Counted from the stretch's first letter, positions 1 to 10,200 are shown. The stretch: 64,000 nucleotides of DNA from Fulvia fulva (GCF_020509005.1 NC_063016.1:868001-932000); one strand, 5' to 3'. Notes: a model not told the origin generated them from the letters alone. Program-made: numbers and translations.

Positions 1-390
1 CAGCTAATCTTACACCAACACCACATTACCTTGGAGAACCACTATGTACCTGATACCACGTCGTCCGATCTCCCGTTCTTGGTTCATGCACCCTCAAAAG
101 GCTGTTGACCACAAAGGTGGCCGCCTACCCAACTACAGGGACAATCCTTATTAGCTACGACAGCAACACCGCAGCTTAGCTACTGTGTCAAGAAGAGAAG
201 CATCGAAGCGCGCGCTTCTCTCCAATGGAATCCAATACGTCGCAGCTGCTGAGCGCGTTCTACGTACGTTCTGCCCACTGTTTCCTACGGAGTGAGGCGG
301 CCACCTCTTCCGTCAGGAGCTCTCCTTCCCTTCTCAGCGTCCATGCCTTGGTTCTGCTTGCTTGCTGATCCAACATGACGCCCTCGACGC
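1..390. other. Left edge without an assignable gene
   Basis: I see no convincing complete gene here. A short minus-strand frame at 260-478 has a weakly helical, charged C-terminal half (residues around LLTEEVAASLRRKQ). It could be a 3' exon or a frame-shifted tail of the coiled-coil gene that ends at 391, but I could not find an intron of reasonable size joining the two. Confidence 0.4.
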
Positions 391-1692
391 TCACGAGCCC
401 GTCAGGCGCAGCAATGACTGCAACCTCTCCTTTTCCTGAACGATTTGTTCCAACGCTGCTGATTTGTCTTTCAGACATGTCTGTGCGGAGCGCAAGTTCT
501 CGGAAAGCTGGTAGACTTCCTTCTCGGCGAGTTGAAGCGCTTCGGTATCTTCCTCGCGCTCCTCTTTCGCCTTCTGCAATAGTTTCTGCAGCCTAGCAAC
601 TTTGTCATCTGCAACGTCAATCCTGCGCTGGAGGCCGATGTTGCACTGCTGAACCTTCTCGAGCTGCGCTACTTTCTTGTCGTGGTTATTGGCGAGGATG
701 TTGTTGCGGTCGCTGGTCTCCATCAGGCGGCGCTTGAGATATGTGCTGCCACGCCAGCGGGAAGTGAGCAGGGTATCGATTCGCTCTTGAAGGCCTAGTT
801 CACGCTGAGTGCAGTGGCTGTGGGCTTCTTCGAGGTTGCGGATTTGTTGCTCCATGGCGTTGTTGGCGCGAAGAAGTGATTCTACGCCGCTGTAAATGTT
901 GTTGTACTTCTCCCTCCACATTACGCGCCCCTTTTCAGCTTGCAGACGCAGCTCGTTGCATCTCACGAGCATACGACGAGTCACGTCGCGAGTGCACGTC
1001 ATGTTCTCGAGATCCTGTATTGTCTGCTCGAGACGCGTCGCGAACAGATCATTCTGGATCTCTAAGATAGAAGCTTGACGCCGCAAGTTGGTATTCTTTC
1101 GTGCACATGTCTTTGCGAGGTCTGGTGGCCCAGCCCCTTCGATCTTGGGCGGCGAGGAGTAGCGTTGAAAGGGTGGCGGATTGTCAAGAATTGCCGGGTG
1201 GCATTGGATCGTGATGGAGTCGTGGAGTTTGCTGTCGCGCTGACGCAAGTTGTTATTACTGATGCGAGATACAGCGCCTGGGCGGAGGTCTGAAGACGAG
1301 AGGGATTCGTTGCAAGGGAAGGTCCCGGAAAAGTCCCGGAAAAGTTCTTGTGCTGTGGTGCTGGAGGCTGAGGCTGAGGAGCTTGGAGAGCGCGAGCGTG
1401 ATGGAACGTAGAAATGCATCATGCTTGGTGCTCGATCTGCGTTAGGCCAGAAGAGAGGACGGTATGATGGATGGCGGCAGGTCAGAGTCTTGTCGGTGAG
1501 GTTGGTGTCTTCGTCCTCGAAAAAGGAGCTTCCGGGCGACGGGAGGGGTTGAAGCGGTCTTTCTGTGTGCTCTCCAACGACTACAGCGTTGCCATGCTGC
1601 TGAGAGTCGTCTTCGCCGTCCTGGGTCGTCTGAGGAGATTGAGCGATGGTGGCCTTGCGGTGGAACAGGCTGCGAAGCTTGGCGAAGTGCAT
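391..1692 (-). CDS. Hypothetical coiled-coil protein (433 aa)
   Basis: I do not recognise a family. The first 190 or so residues are low complexity and rich in Ser, Pro and Arg (a serine run around SRSRSPSSSASASS), which suggests a disordered region. Roughly residues 200-425 are almost continuous charged heptad-like sequence (for example LEQTIQDLENM, LQKAKEEREEDTEALQLAEKEV), typical of a long coiled coil, so a structural or scaffold role is possible. There is no signal peptide or membrane segment. I chose the ATG at 1692 (MHFAKLRSLF); an in-frame ATG at 1788 would add 32 residues but reads like untranslated or intronic sequence. The 3' end is uncertain because coiled-coil-like sequence continues in another frame just beyond the stop. 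Confidence 0.65.
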   Translation of the reverse strand: MHFAKLRSLFHRKATIAQSPQTTQDGEDDSQQHGNAVVVGEHTERPLQPLPSPGSSFFEDEDTNLTDKTLTCRHPSYRPLFWPNADRAPSMMHFYVPSRSRSPSSSASASSTTAQELFRDFSGTFPCNESLSSSDLRPGAVSRISNNNLRQRDSKLHDSITIQCHPAILDNPPPFQRYSSPPKIEGAGPPDLAKTCARKNTNLRRQASILEIQNDLFATRLEQTIQDLENMTCTRDVTRRMLVRCNELRLQAEKGRVMWREKYNNIYSGVESLLRANNAMEQQIRNLEEAHSHCTQRELGLQERIDTLLTSRWRGSTYLKRRLMETSDRNNILANNHDKKVAQLEKVQQCNIGLQRRIDVADDKVARLQKLLQKAKEEREEDTEALQLAEKEVYQLSENLRSAQTCLKDKSAALEQIVQEKERLQSLLRLTGS

Positions 1693-2149
1693 CCTGCTTA
1701 GATGGTGCTGGTGTTGGAAACTGAGTGAGTGAATGGGAAACTTCAGTGTTCTGCATTGAGTGCCTACTAATATGTCCAGCGCCTTCATTGTATGCTATCG
1801 CACAGCGGGAAAGACTTGCGCAAGATGTACATGCAGAGTGTCTCAGATGTATGCGTGTGCCAGGCCACAGCTTTCTGAGACATGGTAGCTTCGGTTCTGA
1901 GATCATCGAACAAAGACACATTCACAAAATTGATTGCACCCACGCGAGTATGCCATCGGACTCGATGTGAAAGCTCGTGGTGGGTCTCAAACGCTGACTG
2001 AATTTCTCTAAGAATCACTATCTACGTGCTGACGGCTTGGCAGGTTCAGCTCAAGTGAATGGTCGGGTAAACGGTCCTGTCTGGACCATCGTCTGACTGA
2101 CTCGCAACATCATGCTTTCTTCTCGCAACTCCAAGATCTCCTCTCTCAT
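1693..2149. other. Intergenic, no feature seen
   Basis: This is spacing between two minus-strand genes and presumably holds the promoter of the coiled-coil gene. I see no convincing TATA box, RNA gene or repeat. Short open frames on both strands look like chance. Confidence 0.5.
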
Positions 2150-2704
2150 CTACCCCATCAGCTCCTCTTTAGCTGCCAGGATTCCAGCAAGATGGCATAT
2201 TCTCTGCTTCATGCTTCGAACATCATGGCTGTGACGAGCTTGAAGCTGTTCGTTCTCTTGGCCGTAATCCTGTATCACGCTGGACAACTCTTGCTGGCTG
2301 TAAACGAAAGAGTCGGACTGTCTTCTGCAGCGGATTGCTGGTGCTGTTAGGAGGAATGTGGGTAAGTTTCTGATGCGAGCTGCTGTAATGGTGGACGATT
2401 GGTGCGTTATATGCTTCCTCTCTGGATGATCGTCGGCGCCATTGGATCCCATGAAGTACGGCTTTTCAACCGATACCTTGCTAGTTGAGTCGATCTCCGT
2501 GGAGGAGCAGTCGGAAGGTGGTGGGTACGATACAAGAAGCTCATTGTCTTCATAAATGATGCTGAGATCATGATCAGCGAAGGCATTTCGCTGGATTACC
2601 CCCTTCTTTCGGCGACATGATCTGTCCTTGCGCAGCTTGCGGATATGCTTGCAGCTGATTGCGGTCCTCAGCTTGGCGTTGAGACGACGCAGGATCTCTT
2701 TCAT
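2150..2704 (-). CDS. Hypothetical protein (184 aa or longer)
   Basis: The family is not recognised. The N-terminus is basic (clusters around KLRTAISCKHIRKLRKDRSCRRKK), the middle is acidic and Ser-rich, and the last 45 residues look helical (QQELSSVIQDYGQENEQLQARH). The reading frame stays open upstream of the ATG at 2704 for about 25 codons without another ATG, to a TAG near 2780. That TAG could be an intron acceptor, so a 5' exon between about 2800 and 2990 is possible. It lies head-to-tail behind the coiled-coil gene and has similar composition. It could be a fragment of a larger coiled-coil protein. Confidence 0.5.
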   Translation of the reverse strand: MKEILRRLNAKLRTAISCKHIRKLRKDRSCRRKKGVIQRNAFADHDLSIIYEDNELLVSYPPPSDCSSTEIDSTSKVSVEKPYFMGSNGADDHPERKHITHQSSTITAARIRNLPTFLLTAPAIRCRRQSDSFVYSQQELSSVIQDYGQENEQLQARHSHDVRSMKQRICHLAGILAAKEELMG

Positions 2705-3007
2705 AATCTTGGTGATCTGCTCAGTCAGTTTCGAATTTGCAGAGGCCCATTCGACATATGTACTGTCAAGATGTGTTGCCTAGACATGAGACATTGGCAA
2801 GCATCATTCGATGTCGTGAAATGGCTGTACAGAGAGTCGGAGGCTCATGTAGATGCTTCCAGGCTCCAAAGAATGCTTGTGCCCGACAAAGAAGTCTGAG
2901 GTCACATCGAACTTTCGGTGCCAATTGAGGATTATGCGTGCTCTAGATATAAGGATGGTTCGTGTCCGCTCAAGGCTTGAAGTCAAACATCTCGACCAAT
3001 ACTTTCA

Positions 3008-3778
3008 ATGGGCGACGAACAGCCTCGTCTCCGGGACCTCATGCGAGGATGCACAGATTCGCAGCCTAGACTCGGGTCCACGCCTGTCGCAAGACCAGAG
3101 GGCAATACTGTCCAGCAAAATCCTATGGAGAGCTTCGTTCCGCCCCTGACCCGCCACAACACTTGGGAAAACTTCGACTCTGCGCATGACGAACCATTCA
3201 ACGGACAACGAGCGAGCGACCTGAGGATGACGATTCAGCAATCTGCAGAGCCATGGAGTATACAAAGACCTCATTTTGTCCCGCCAAGAATGCCACCAAG
3301 CAAGCGCTTATCGTCTCAACAGTTCAAACTCTGCGTTCACCTTGCTACAGCTATCATCCTGAGGGTCAAGGTGGGTGATAATGCAACGGTGGACGCTCTG
3401 AGACCACAGCTGGTACGCTTTCAGGGAGAGCTCCACGACGAGGACCATGAAGCTTTCCAAGACAGAGCTGAGAAGCGGTGTCGAGTCGATCGTGCGCTGC
3501 AAGGAAGCGACCAAAAGCTGAAGAAAGTGTCTCTGAGGAAGATCGGCGCGGCAATCGCGATAATCCCGCTGTGCCCTGAGAATCGTGGGGACGCGGCCTA
3601 TACATTTACGCGTGATCTAGAGAAGATCTTTGATGGCGTGTATGAGCGAGATCTTGAGGCGTATTTTGAGGACAACTTCATTGATAGGATGTACGACTAC
3701 ATCCGCAGCAGGGGCTTCCTCCAGCATTTCCACGACAGGGTCGAGGTGTTTCGACGTAGGTGGTTGGAAAATAGATGA
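3008..3778 (+). CDS. Hypothetical protein (256 aa)
   Basis: The single open frame starts at an ATG in a reasonable context (MGDEQPRLRDLM). I recognise no domain. Residues 1-100 are polar and proline-containing, probably disordered. Residues 105-256 look folded and mostly helical, with a hydrophobic patch (KLCVHLATAIILRVKV) followed by acidic/basic helices ending in FHDRVEVFRRRWLENR. There is no signal peptide; the LCVHLATAIIL stretch is short for a membrane helix. It is divergent from the 2150-2704 gene, with about 300 bp of shared promoter region between them. Confidence 0.55.
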   Translation: MGDEQPRLRDLMRGCTDSQPRLGSTPVARPEGNTVQQNPMESFVPPLTRHNTWENFDSAHDEPFNGQRASDLRMTIQQSAEPWSIQRPHFVPPRMPPSKRLSSQQFKLCVHLATAIILRVKVGDNATVDALRPQLVRFQGELHDEDHEAFQDRAEKRCRVDRALQGSDQKLKKVSLRKIGAAIAIIPLCPENRGDAAYTFTRDLEKIFDGVYERDLEAYFEDNFIDRMYDYIRSRGFLQHFHDRVEVFRRRWLENR

Positions 3779-4174
3779 GTATCGAGATGAGCAGACTGAG
3801 TTTCAGATTCATGTGAGCATTTCGACGTTGCACAGCGATGTGATAAGGCTATTGTAGAATGCTCAGATGAAGGAAGACGTGCCAGGGAACCATATCGCGC
3901 TGTTCTCGAGCACGTCTCTTTGTAGTAAGCCGTTCGAACTTCCATTGGGAAAATTTGTTGCTCCAATGCATTTGAAAGAGATGATCATCCACTACCGGAG
4001 GACTGCAAACATTCAACGAGCCTTTGTGTAACAGAGTCACTGCTAATAAGGTAGCTATTCACATACTCACCTGCTCTATTCACCTCACCGGTTGCTTAGA
4101 TGACATTCATTCACCGACTTCACGTGCCAGGCGAAGCTTAGCGTTGGCACTTGGCGCACGAGCCACTCGGCCAT

Positions 4175-4183
4175 TTATATATA
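4175..4183 (+). promoter_or_regulatory. TATA-like box upstream of the cysteine-motif gene
   Basis: The string TTATATATA lies about 250 bp before the ATG at 4431, in the stretch (3779-4430) that holds no other gene. Spacing fits a promoter followed by a 5' leader containing a small intron at 4372-4419 (GTGAGT...CACAG, 48 nt). It is based on motif and position only. Confidence 0.35.
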
Positions 4184-4430
4184 CCTGACACTCCCTCTCT
4201 TGATCACATGGCACTCGCACCCGAGCACCCATCGATACCCTGCGCGCTTTTGGCACCGCATCCCTGGATTCCATCATTCGTCTACTTCTTGTCTGCACCA
4301 GCTACCAGCATCGCAGTGACCCGAGCGATCATCAGTAGTGCTTCAACTCTATCACTCGCAACATAGAGATCGTGAGTGCCTTCCCGTGATCAGAATAATA
4401 CTCCGCTTACGTCGCACAGGCTCCGACAGC

Positions 4431-5102
4431 ATGTCTCCAAACTCGGGCAATGATGAAGGTTCCAATGCCAACAAGACCCCGAAGACACCTAGGACTACTC
4501 ACGACACTACACCAAATATCAACTCGATGACAGGCACAGCGGGTCCACCGCGCTCATGCTTCATCCCGGGCACGTATTACTGGCCTGACAAGCTACCAGG
4601 CTACAAGCCACCTCCGCTCATCGAGTCCTCGCTCAACCGACCTCCATTGCCACCGTGGACCAAGACAGAGGAGAATCAGAAGCAGCATGGTTGTCCGAGG
4701 TTTTGCACCTGCAGCACATGTCACGTCAGAAAGGAGAACGGCTGTGCTTACCTGTACTCAGCCAATCGCTCTGAAGGCGGCAGGCTCCCTGAGTTCAACA
4801 CCGACACGAACTGCGGCATCGATTGTCCGAACATCTGCATCTATTCTTGCTACTGCGATACATGCAAGACCAAGGGCATCAACGGCTACCGTCCAAGCCC
4901 AAAGCAGATCCGCGAGGCGGAAAGGGAGGCCGAGGAGGCGCGCTTGAGCACGCGAGCGGGTCGACGAGAGCAGCGCTTGAAGGAGAGAGCTGAGCGCAAA
5001 GCATACGAGGCGTACGAAGCATCTATGCGCACACGCCGCCAGCCAACGGAGGCCGAGCGTGAGGCTGAGCGTGAGGCAGATGCCATGATGCGGGAAGGCT
5101 AA
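4431..5102 (+). CDS. Protein with duplicated CX3CXCX2C knuckles (223 aa)
   Basis: The protein starts at the first in-frame ATG (MSPNSGNDEG). Upstream in-frame sequence has no ATG and contains a probable 48-nt 5' UTR intron (4372-4419). Residues 1-85 are polar and proline-rich. Residues 88-97 and 136-145 carry the same spacing, Cys-X3-Cys-X-Cys-X2-Cys, each followed by a Lys/Arg-Asn-Gly stretch, with extra cysteines at 128 and 132. This is most simply a pair of metal-binding knuckles or a disulfide-rich module. Residues 158-223 form a highly charged Glu/Arg/Ala helix (REAEREAEEA, EAEREADAM), probably a single alpha-helix or coiled coil. There is no signal peptide, so metal binding inside the cell is more likely than disulfides. 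I do not recognise the family. Confidence 0.6.
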   Translation: MSPNSGNDEGSNANKTPKTPRTTHDTTPNINSMTGTAGPPRSCFIPGTYYWPDKLPGYKPPPLIESSLNRPPLPPWTKTEENQKQHGCPRFCTCSTCHVRKENGCAYLYSANRSEGGRLPEFNTDTNCGIDCPNICIYSCYCDTCKTKGINGYRPSPKQIREAEREAEEARLSTRAGRREQRLKERAERKAYEAYEASMRTRRQPTEAEREAEREADAMMREG

Positions 5103-5540
5103 TTGCCAGCTGCTCGAACCTGGCTTTATTATGTCGATAACATCCGTATGGCTTTGCTACCAGCACCGAGACTTTTCACGCACAACTTGACTTCATCCAC
5201 TTCAACCTCCTGGCAGGCCTTACAGCTAGCTCGGGGATGGGCACATCGAATGACGCGCGTCTTACTTCCGGTTCGTATTGACACGAAATGGCCCAGTGTG
5301 GCCGGGTTCTCGAGAGGTTGGCAGAAGAAGAAGTACTGTCACCTAAACAGAAGGGCGTTAGGCATACTCAGACACCATGTCGCAATGCCTCAGCAACCAC
5401 GACTAAGCTGGGGATGCCGCGCGCATGTTCCAGACAGATGATGCCCTCTGCCCTTCAGATCTACTCATAGGCATGATAGACTGTATGAATGTACTCTCCG
5501 GGAGGAATTTGTTCATTTCCAAGATTGGGTGCACCCACTC
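5103..5540. other. Convergent intergenic region
   Basis: This is the 3' space between the plus-strand cysteine-motif gene and the minus-strand esterase. I see only short chance frames and no clear RNA gene, repeat or strong terminator. Confidence 0.5.
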
Positions 5541-7304
5541 TCACTTCCCCAAACCCTCTGCAAACCCCGGCGGTGGCGCCACATGCACTTCCCAAAACTT
5601 CGTAATATCCTTCTCCATCCTCTCCTTCTGTTCGTCGCTCCTAGTATCATTACCATACTGCTCATGCGTAACACCCACATCGAGAACACCCGCTCTGCTC
5701 CCATCTTTCAAATACCTCAAAAACTCCATGCTAACTCTGACATACTCCCTCAAACCTTCATGCACATCGATAGTCGCTCCAGTCGTCCAAGAAAGTAACA
5801 ATGGCTCAATCAAAGGCGCATCAGTCACGCTCGGATGCGAAGTCTTCAAGCTGGTCATGAACCACGTCGCACCACATCGCGTAAGGACGTCCAGTGCGAT
5901 ATCCCGGACTGTGTCGAAATGTGGACGGCCGTAGAAGATTGTGAGCGCCTTCGACCATGAGTTGGAGTGGATGATGAGGAGAGGGACGTCAATATCTGTG
6001 TTCAGCTTGCCGGAGGACTTGCCCGGATCGAGAATGATACCTCCAATAGCGGGATTGCTGTTTGCTTTTGATTCTGGTGACGTCTTGTTCGCACTCCCGA
6101 GTGCTTGCAATGCGCCCGTGGCACCGAAAGAGTGGCCAGCTATCGCCAAGTGCGAGAAGTCCAGGCGATCTTTCCAAAGCTCCAGGTCCTTGCCTTCCTT
6201 GCGGTAGTTTTGAGTGAAGACTTCTTGTCCGTTTCCCCTGCCGAGGCGCTGCAGGACAGATATGGTCTCCGATATCTCGGCATCGCGAAATGCGAGCTTC
6301 TGGAACCGCCAGTCATCGTTAGAAAGTTCCTCGCTAGGCTTCTCTGGTTTCAGCTGATCTGCTCGGAAGAGGAGAACGTTCCTCTTCTTGCCATCGGGCA
6401 AGTGTACTACCGATCCTGGACAACTTCCATCCCGATGTTCGATCGCTGCAACCACGACACCACGACTGGCAAGCTCACCACAGTATGCTGTGTAGTCAGT
6501 GCGAGAGCTGACGTCGCCGTGCGACATGACGACGACTGGGTACTTCTCAGAAGGCCTTCCATCATCCTGAGGTTGTCCTAACAGAGGCACATCCACCTTC
6601 GCAGGGATATCGATCGAACTAGCCAAGCCCCACAACGCAAATGTGAACAAAGGTCTTGAAAAGAAGTTGTTAAAATGTGCTGCTGTAGCATAACCCTCCG
6701 CAATCAAACCGATTGGCTTCGGAAACCACTTGTGCTTTGGCTTCGAGCTTCTGGCCCCCTTCGTGGCGGGATAGTACAATGTGAAAAGGACCGTATCCAG
6801 CTGGAAGGCATGTTTTCCATCTTTGCGAAAGACAGTATCAACAATCTTCCGTGGTTCTCCGACAGGCACCTCGACATCGATTGCGCCCACCTCATGGGGT
6901 CCCGTACTCTGCGGTAGCCTTGAGGCAAAAAGTGGCGACCAGACGATGTAGCAATAAAGGACGTATACCGCTATTATGGCACAGACAATGTACCCAACCG
7001 TCAGTCTCGGTTTAAGGATATTCGTAACCTTCTCCAGCCACGAAGACTGCCGGCCATCAAGCCATCTCGGCCGAAGGTCATCCATTCTGTCGTTGGCTCT
7101 CTGCAACCACGATCTGGACCAAGTTGGCCTATTCCGAAGCCACCTGGGCCGGGCACTCTCTATGTCGTCGTCCTCTCTCCTTGGCTGAAGGTCGTCACTT
7201 TCTGGCAGTGGGAGGGGCGAGTCCGGCTCTTCCCAGGTGCTGATGTTGTCGTCCTCGTAAGGGACTAGCTCGAAATCATCGTGGTACTCGGATGTCCTGG
7301 GCAT
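5541..7304 (-). CDS. PAF-acetylhydrolase-like membrane-anchored esterase (587 aa)
   Basis: This is an intronless gene for a serine esterase of the platelet-activating factor acetylhydrolase (plasma/isoform II) family, which removes short or oxidised acyl chains from phospholipids. Residues 1-95 are acidic then basic and cytosolic-looking. Residues 101-123 form a single strong membrane helix (GYIVCAIIAVYVLYCYIVW). The alpha/beta-hydrolase domain follows, from about 140 to 585. The nucleophile elbow is GHSFG at 390-394 (Ser392). The likely acid is Asp426 in GGIILDP, and the likely histidine is His490 in LKTSHPSVTD, matching the spacing of the family triad. The length exceeds soluble homologues because of the N-terminal anchor, suggesting a type II membrane protein with a lumenal or extracellular catalytic domain. 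Physiological substrate is inferred, not shown. Confidence 0.85.
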   Translation of the reverse strand: MPRTSEYHDDFELVPYEDDNISTWEEPDSPLPLPESDDLQPRREDDDIESARPRWLRNRPTWSRSWLQRANDRMDDLRPRWLDGRQSSWLEKVTNILKPRLTVGYIVCAIIAVYVLYCYIVWSPLFASRLPQSTGPHEVGAIDVEVPVGEPRKIVDTVFRKDGKHAFQLDTVLFTLYYPATKGARSSKPKHKWFPKPIGLIAEGYATAAHFNNFFSRPLFTFALWGLASSIDIPAKVDVPLLGQPQDDGRPSEKYPVVVMSHGDVSSRTDYTAYCGELASRGVVVAAIEHRDGSCPGSVVHLPDGKKRNVLLFRADQLKPEKPSEELSNDDWRFQKLAFRDAEISETISVLQRLGRGNGQEVFTQNYRKEGKDLELWKDRLDFSHLAIAGHSFGATGALQALGSANKTSPESKANSNPAIGGIILDPGKSSGKLNTDIDVPLLIIHSNSWSKALTIFYGRPHFDTVRDIALDVLTRCGATWFMTSLKTSHPSVTDAPLIEPLLLSWTTGATIDVHEGLREYVRVSMEFLRYLKDGSRAGVLDVGVTHEQYGNDTRSDEQKERMEKDITKFWEVHVAPPPGFAEGLGK

Positions 7305-8371
7305 GCTGTGCCAGTGCTATTGTCGTAACATGCTCATTGTGATGATGTTAGTGAAGATAATAAGTGAACAATATTGAATCTGATGAGATGCGCATAAGAT
7401 GGTCATCGTCTTACGTCATCGAGGTCCGTGCAGCAAGATCACGGCAGATAGTACATTCACTTCTTTCACGACCTTCCATGTATATCACAGACTGGGTGGC
7501 AGACAGTGGAAGTGCCCGGGGCTATGCGATGAGTGAGCCGAGTCTCGATTCGTATGTGTGATTGAATCGTGTGTTCACGTCATTTGCAAGGATCCATTCA
7601 ACTACTGCTTGCTATTCGCATTTCCATTTCTTTCTCGACTATCACCTGAATTTGAATCTCTGCTGCTTGAACAGCTTCCCATGACCATGCGCCAGACTCG
7701 CGTACTCAGAGCTGTGGCCCTCGGCTCAAAGTGCTGTTCACCCTGCCAGACCCTGTCGCCTTCAGCAGAACCCTGCATCTTGGAAGACCCTTAAGACCCT
7801 CATTCTTTTCTGTTCATCTCCAATCAAAATGTTGCTGGACCCTGCAATCGACGACCCTGAGCGACATCCAGTAGCGTCCGCTTCGTTTTGACCATTTGCG
7901 TACCGATTACTGTTCCCTTGTCGTCGCTAGGCTGCGTACAAGCCTTTCAAATTCGACAGGCTTGATTCAGGCCGGCGACGACTCCATTGGTCATTTCGGC
8001 GAGGAAGTTCTCCAGCGCATGCGACTCATGGCGGCGAAGGACAACCAATAGTGTGGTGCGCGGCGTTGTCGAAGAATCGTGTCGTGGCTTCCTTGTCGCT
8101 CGAGGACGATATGTGGTCGAAAGTGCTTATACTGTTTCGGCTTGTCCGACGGCCCCGTCTTACCGTAGCCTATGTGCTGTACCTGCCTGAAATGGCGGCT
8201 GAAGAAATACACACTGTGGTTCTGATATGGTATCTAGATGTTGATCTCAAGACTATACAAGAAGCCTGCCATCCCTTCAATCTGACTGGTATGCTGCGTG
8301 CACCCATCTCAACAGCCTCTTATGCTCCGAACGCCGTGATATGCATGCTAAGATCAAATAGTGCAGCACTT
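7305..8371. other. Intergenic, 1.07 kb, no gene seen
   Basis: This stretch lies between the esterase promoter and the 3' end of YPT7. Several short frames occur on both strands, but none has a recognisable domain, signal peptide or sensible splice structure. I see no tRNA-like structure or repeat. Confidence 0.5.
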
Positions 8372-9160
8372 CTAGCACGAGCAGCCGGACTGCTCCTCGC
8401 CTATGTTGATCGGGATGGTTTCGGGGAAATCCTGGTTAAAGTCCTGAGATTCTTCTTGTGCGAGAGCGTTCCGAGCGATGACTGTATACTGTGGTTAGCC
8501 AATAGTCGGTGTAAGGGAGTCCTGGGAGTAACTTACCCTCGAAGGCTTGCTCCACGTTCACTGCTTCCTTGGCGCTCGTCTCAAAGTACGGGATGCCACC
8601 TTTCGCCTGACAGAAGGCCATTGCCCGTTTCGAGCTGATTGCCCGCTTGCTTTCCTCGACGTCGACCTTGTTGCCGAGGACTACGAACGGAAAACTGTCT
8701 GGGTCCATCGGGCTAGCTTGGATCAGAAACTCGTCTCGCCAGGAGTCTAATGTGTCGAATGACTTCGAGTTGTTGACGTCGTAGACCAGCACGCAGCAGT
8801 CGGCACCTCTGTAGAAGGCGACTCCGAGCGACTGGAAGCGTTCCTGTCCTGCTGTGTCCCAAAGCTGCATGGTCACCAGTCGGTCGTCGACAAGGACTTC
8901 CTTGGTCAGAAAGTCGGCGCCGATCGTCGCCTTGTATGATGCGCTGAACTTCTTGTTGACCTATGTCCGTATCATCAGTGCTAGACTATGGCGAGTTGCT
9001 GTGACTGTGGCGTACATATTGGTTCATCAAGCTCGTCTTTCCTACTCCACTGTCTCCCAGAATTATGACCTGTGCCGGTCAGTGCTTTGCCCTCTTTCAA
9101 TCACACTCCCCACGAGGATTGCTCTTTCACCTTCAGCAGAATCTTCTTTCGGGAGGCCAT
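8372..9160 (-). CDS. YPT7: Rab7-type GTPase Ypt7, four exons (205 aa)
   Basis: The gene is read on the complement as exons 9160-9131, 9069-9016, 8960-8537 and 8481-8372. The introns (61, 55 and 55 nt) all run GT to AG, and the joined frame gives 205 codons plus stop, the usual length for fungal Ypt7. It starts [10 protein letters not shown]. The P-loop GDSGVGKT is at residues 15-22, the switch I threonine at 40, WDTAGQE at 62-68 with Gln67, NKVD at about 125 and ETSAKE at about 155. The C-terminus ends Cys-Ser-Cys, a double geranylgeranylation signal. Ypt7/Rab7 controls late endosome and vacuole fusion through the HOPS tether. All catalytic motifs are intact, so this is a working housekeeping gene. 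Confidence 0.95.
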
Positions 9161-10006
9161 GGCGGAAGTTGGTCGTCTTGAAGGAGAGCTGGAGCTGTAG
9201 TTTAGGTCGTTTCGGTCGCGGCTGTGGCTCGGTAACGGTTTCGTCAGGTTGCGGTGGTGTACTTTCGGAGGCAGCACCGGCTTCTATTCCAGCGACTGTA
9301 TGAAGGCGTCCCGCGAGGATGTCAGGTGCGCGCGCAGGTGGTGGTGTTGCGGGCTTCCTCGAGGAACAACGCTCGTGATCTGCTGTCTGGTCTGGTAAAC
9401 GGCAAGTGGCTGGCAGCGTCATCGGCAGCAGGTACAAACAACCGCTCGGAGCATCATCCGGCCCAAGCTCTTTGACTTTCCACTTTCCATCTATGCGGCT
9501 CAAGTTTCAACTCAAGGAGCAACAACGAACATACACGACAATCTTGTCATCGTTACACGTCGCCCACGCGAATAATACGTCGACCACAGGACCTGTGCAC
9601 GTGTGCATGCGCGATCATCCGCCGACTAATGGCTGGCAAGCGACTACGTCAATGTTCAACAAAGGACACGCGCCTTGAAGGGCTCACCGTAGAATCGCAA
9701 GCAGAGAACCCTTCTCCCGCATGGCAAACTAGCTTTCAGCTCGACCCATGCAGCAGCGCATGTTCCTCAAGCAACGAAAGATCGGCAACAACGCTACTCT
9801 CTACCGTGTCCTACCGGTAAGGTGCTCACTCAGACCTCATGGCTGCTGGTCTGTCACGGTGGATATATACATGTAAGGCCATCACGGTCGAGCATCACAT
9901 TCGCAACACATTCGCAACACATCTGCCAGCCCAACCATCAAGTCTGACCAGTATCGATCAATCCTGGCCGTTACCTCGCTCCCAAACAACTCCGAATACC
10001 TCCACA
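9161..10006. other. Divergent intergenic region, YPT7 promoter side
   Basis: This 0.85-kb stretch is upstream of YPT7 on one side and of the small peptide frame on the other. A TATA-like GGATATATAC at about 9860 could serve the peptide frame. A minus-strand frame at 9063-9503 overlaps YPT7 exon 1 and intron 1 and is probably chance leader sequence. Confidence 0.4.
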
Positions 10007-10168
10007 ATGCATTTGATCCAGGCTATCGCTGTTGCCGTCATGGCTCACGCAACCTGCTTTACCATTGCAGCACCCCTACCATTGCCTCAATTGGCCGGCG
10101 AGAAAATCCTTGTGGTCTATACCTTTGCTCTATTTGCTTTGTGCAAGAGGAAGATTTTGGTCTTGTGA
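10007..10168 (+). CDS. Possible short secreted peptide (53 aa)
   Basis: The ATG at 10007 has a favourable fungal context (CACAATG) and opens a frame whose first 22 or so residues look like a signal peptide (MHLIQAIAVAVMAHATCFTIAA), followed by APLPLPQLAGE. The remaining residues are hydrophobic and end in KRKILVL, which is odd for a mature secreted peptide. The frame may therefore be only a first exon of a longer gene, or a remnant. The stop lies 32 bp from the convergent 10201-10656 gene. I could not identify a convincing donor site. No function can be given. Confidence 0.3.
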   Translation: MHLIQAIAVAVMAHATCFTIAAPLPLPQLAGEKILVVYTFALFALCKRKILVL

Positions 10169-10200
10169 AAGGTCCGTGCAGAATAACGCACGGACGGCCC

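Noticed and set aside
1442..1921. Minus-strand 159-codon frame over the coiled-coil gene
   Set aside because: It is an out-of-frame reading of the coiled-coil gene's N-terminal half, cysteine- and serine-rich by chance.
5941..6581. Plus-strand frames (88 and 158 codons) opposite the esterase
   Set aside because: They lie antisense to a well-supported PAF-acetylhydrolase gene and show no domain.
9063..9503. Minus-strand open frame of 146 codons upstream of YPT7
   Set aside because: It overlaps YPT7 exon 1 and intron 1 in another frame and has no recognisable sequence character. The YPT7 gene model is certain, so this is leader or chance.
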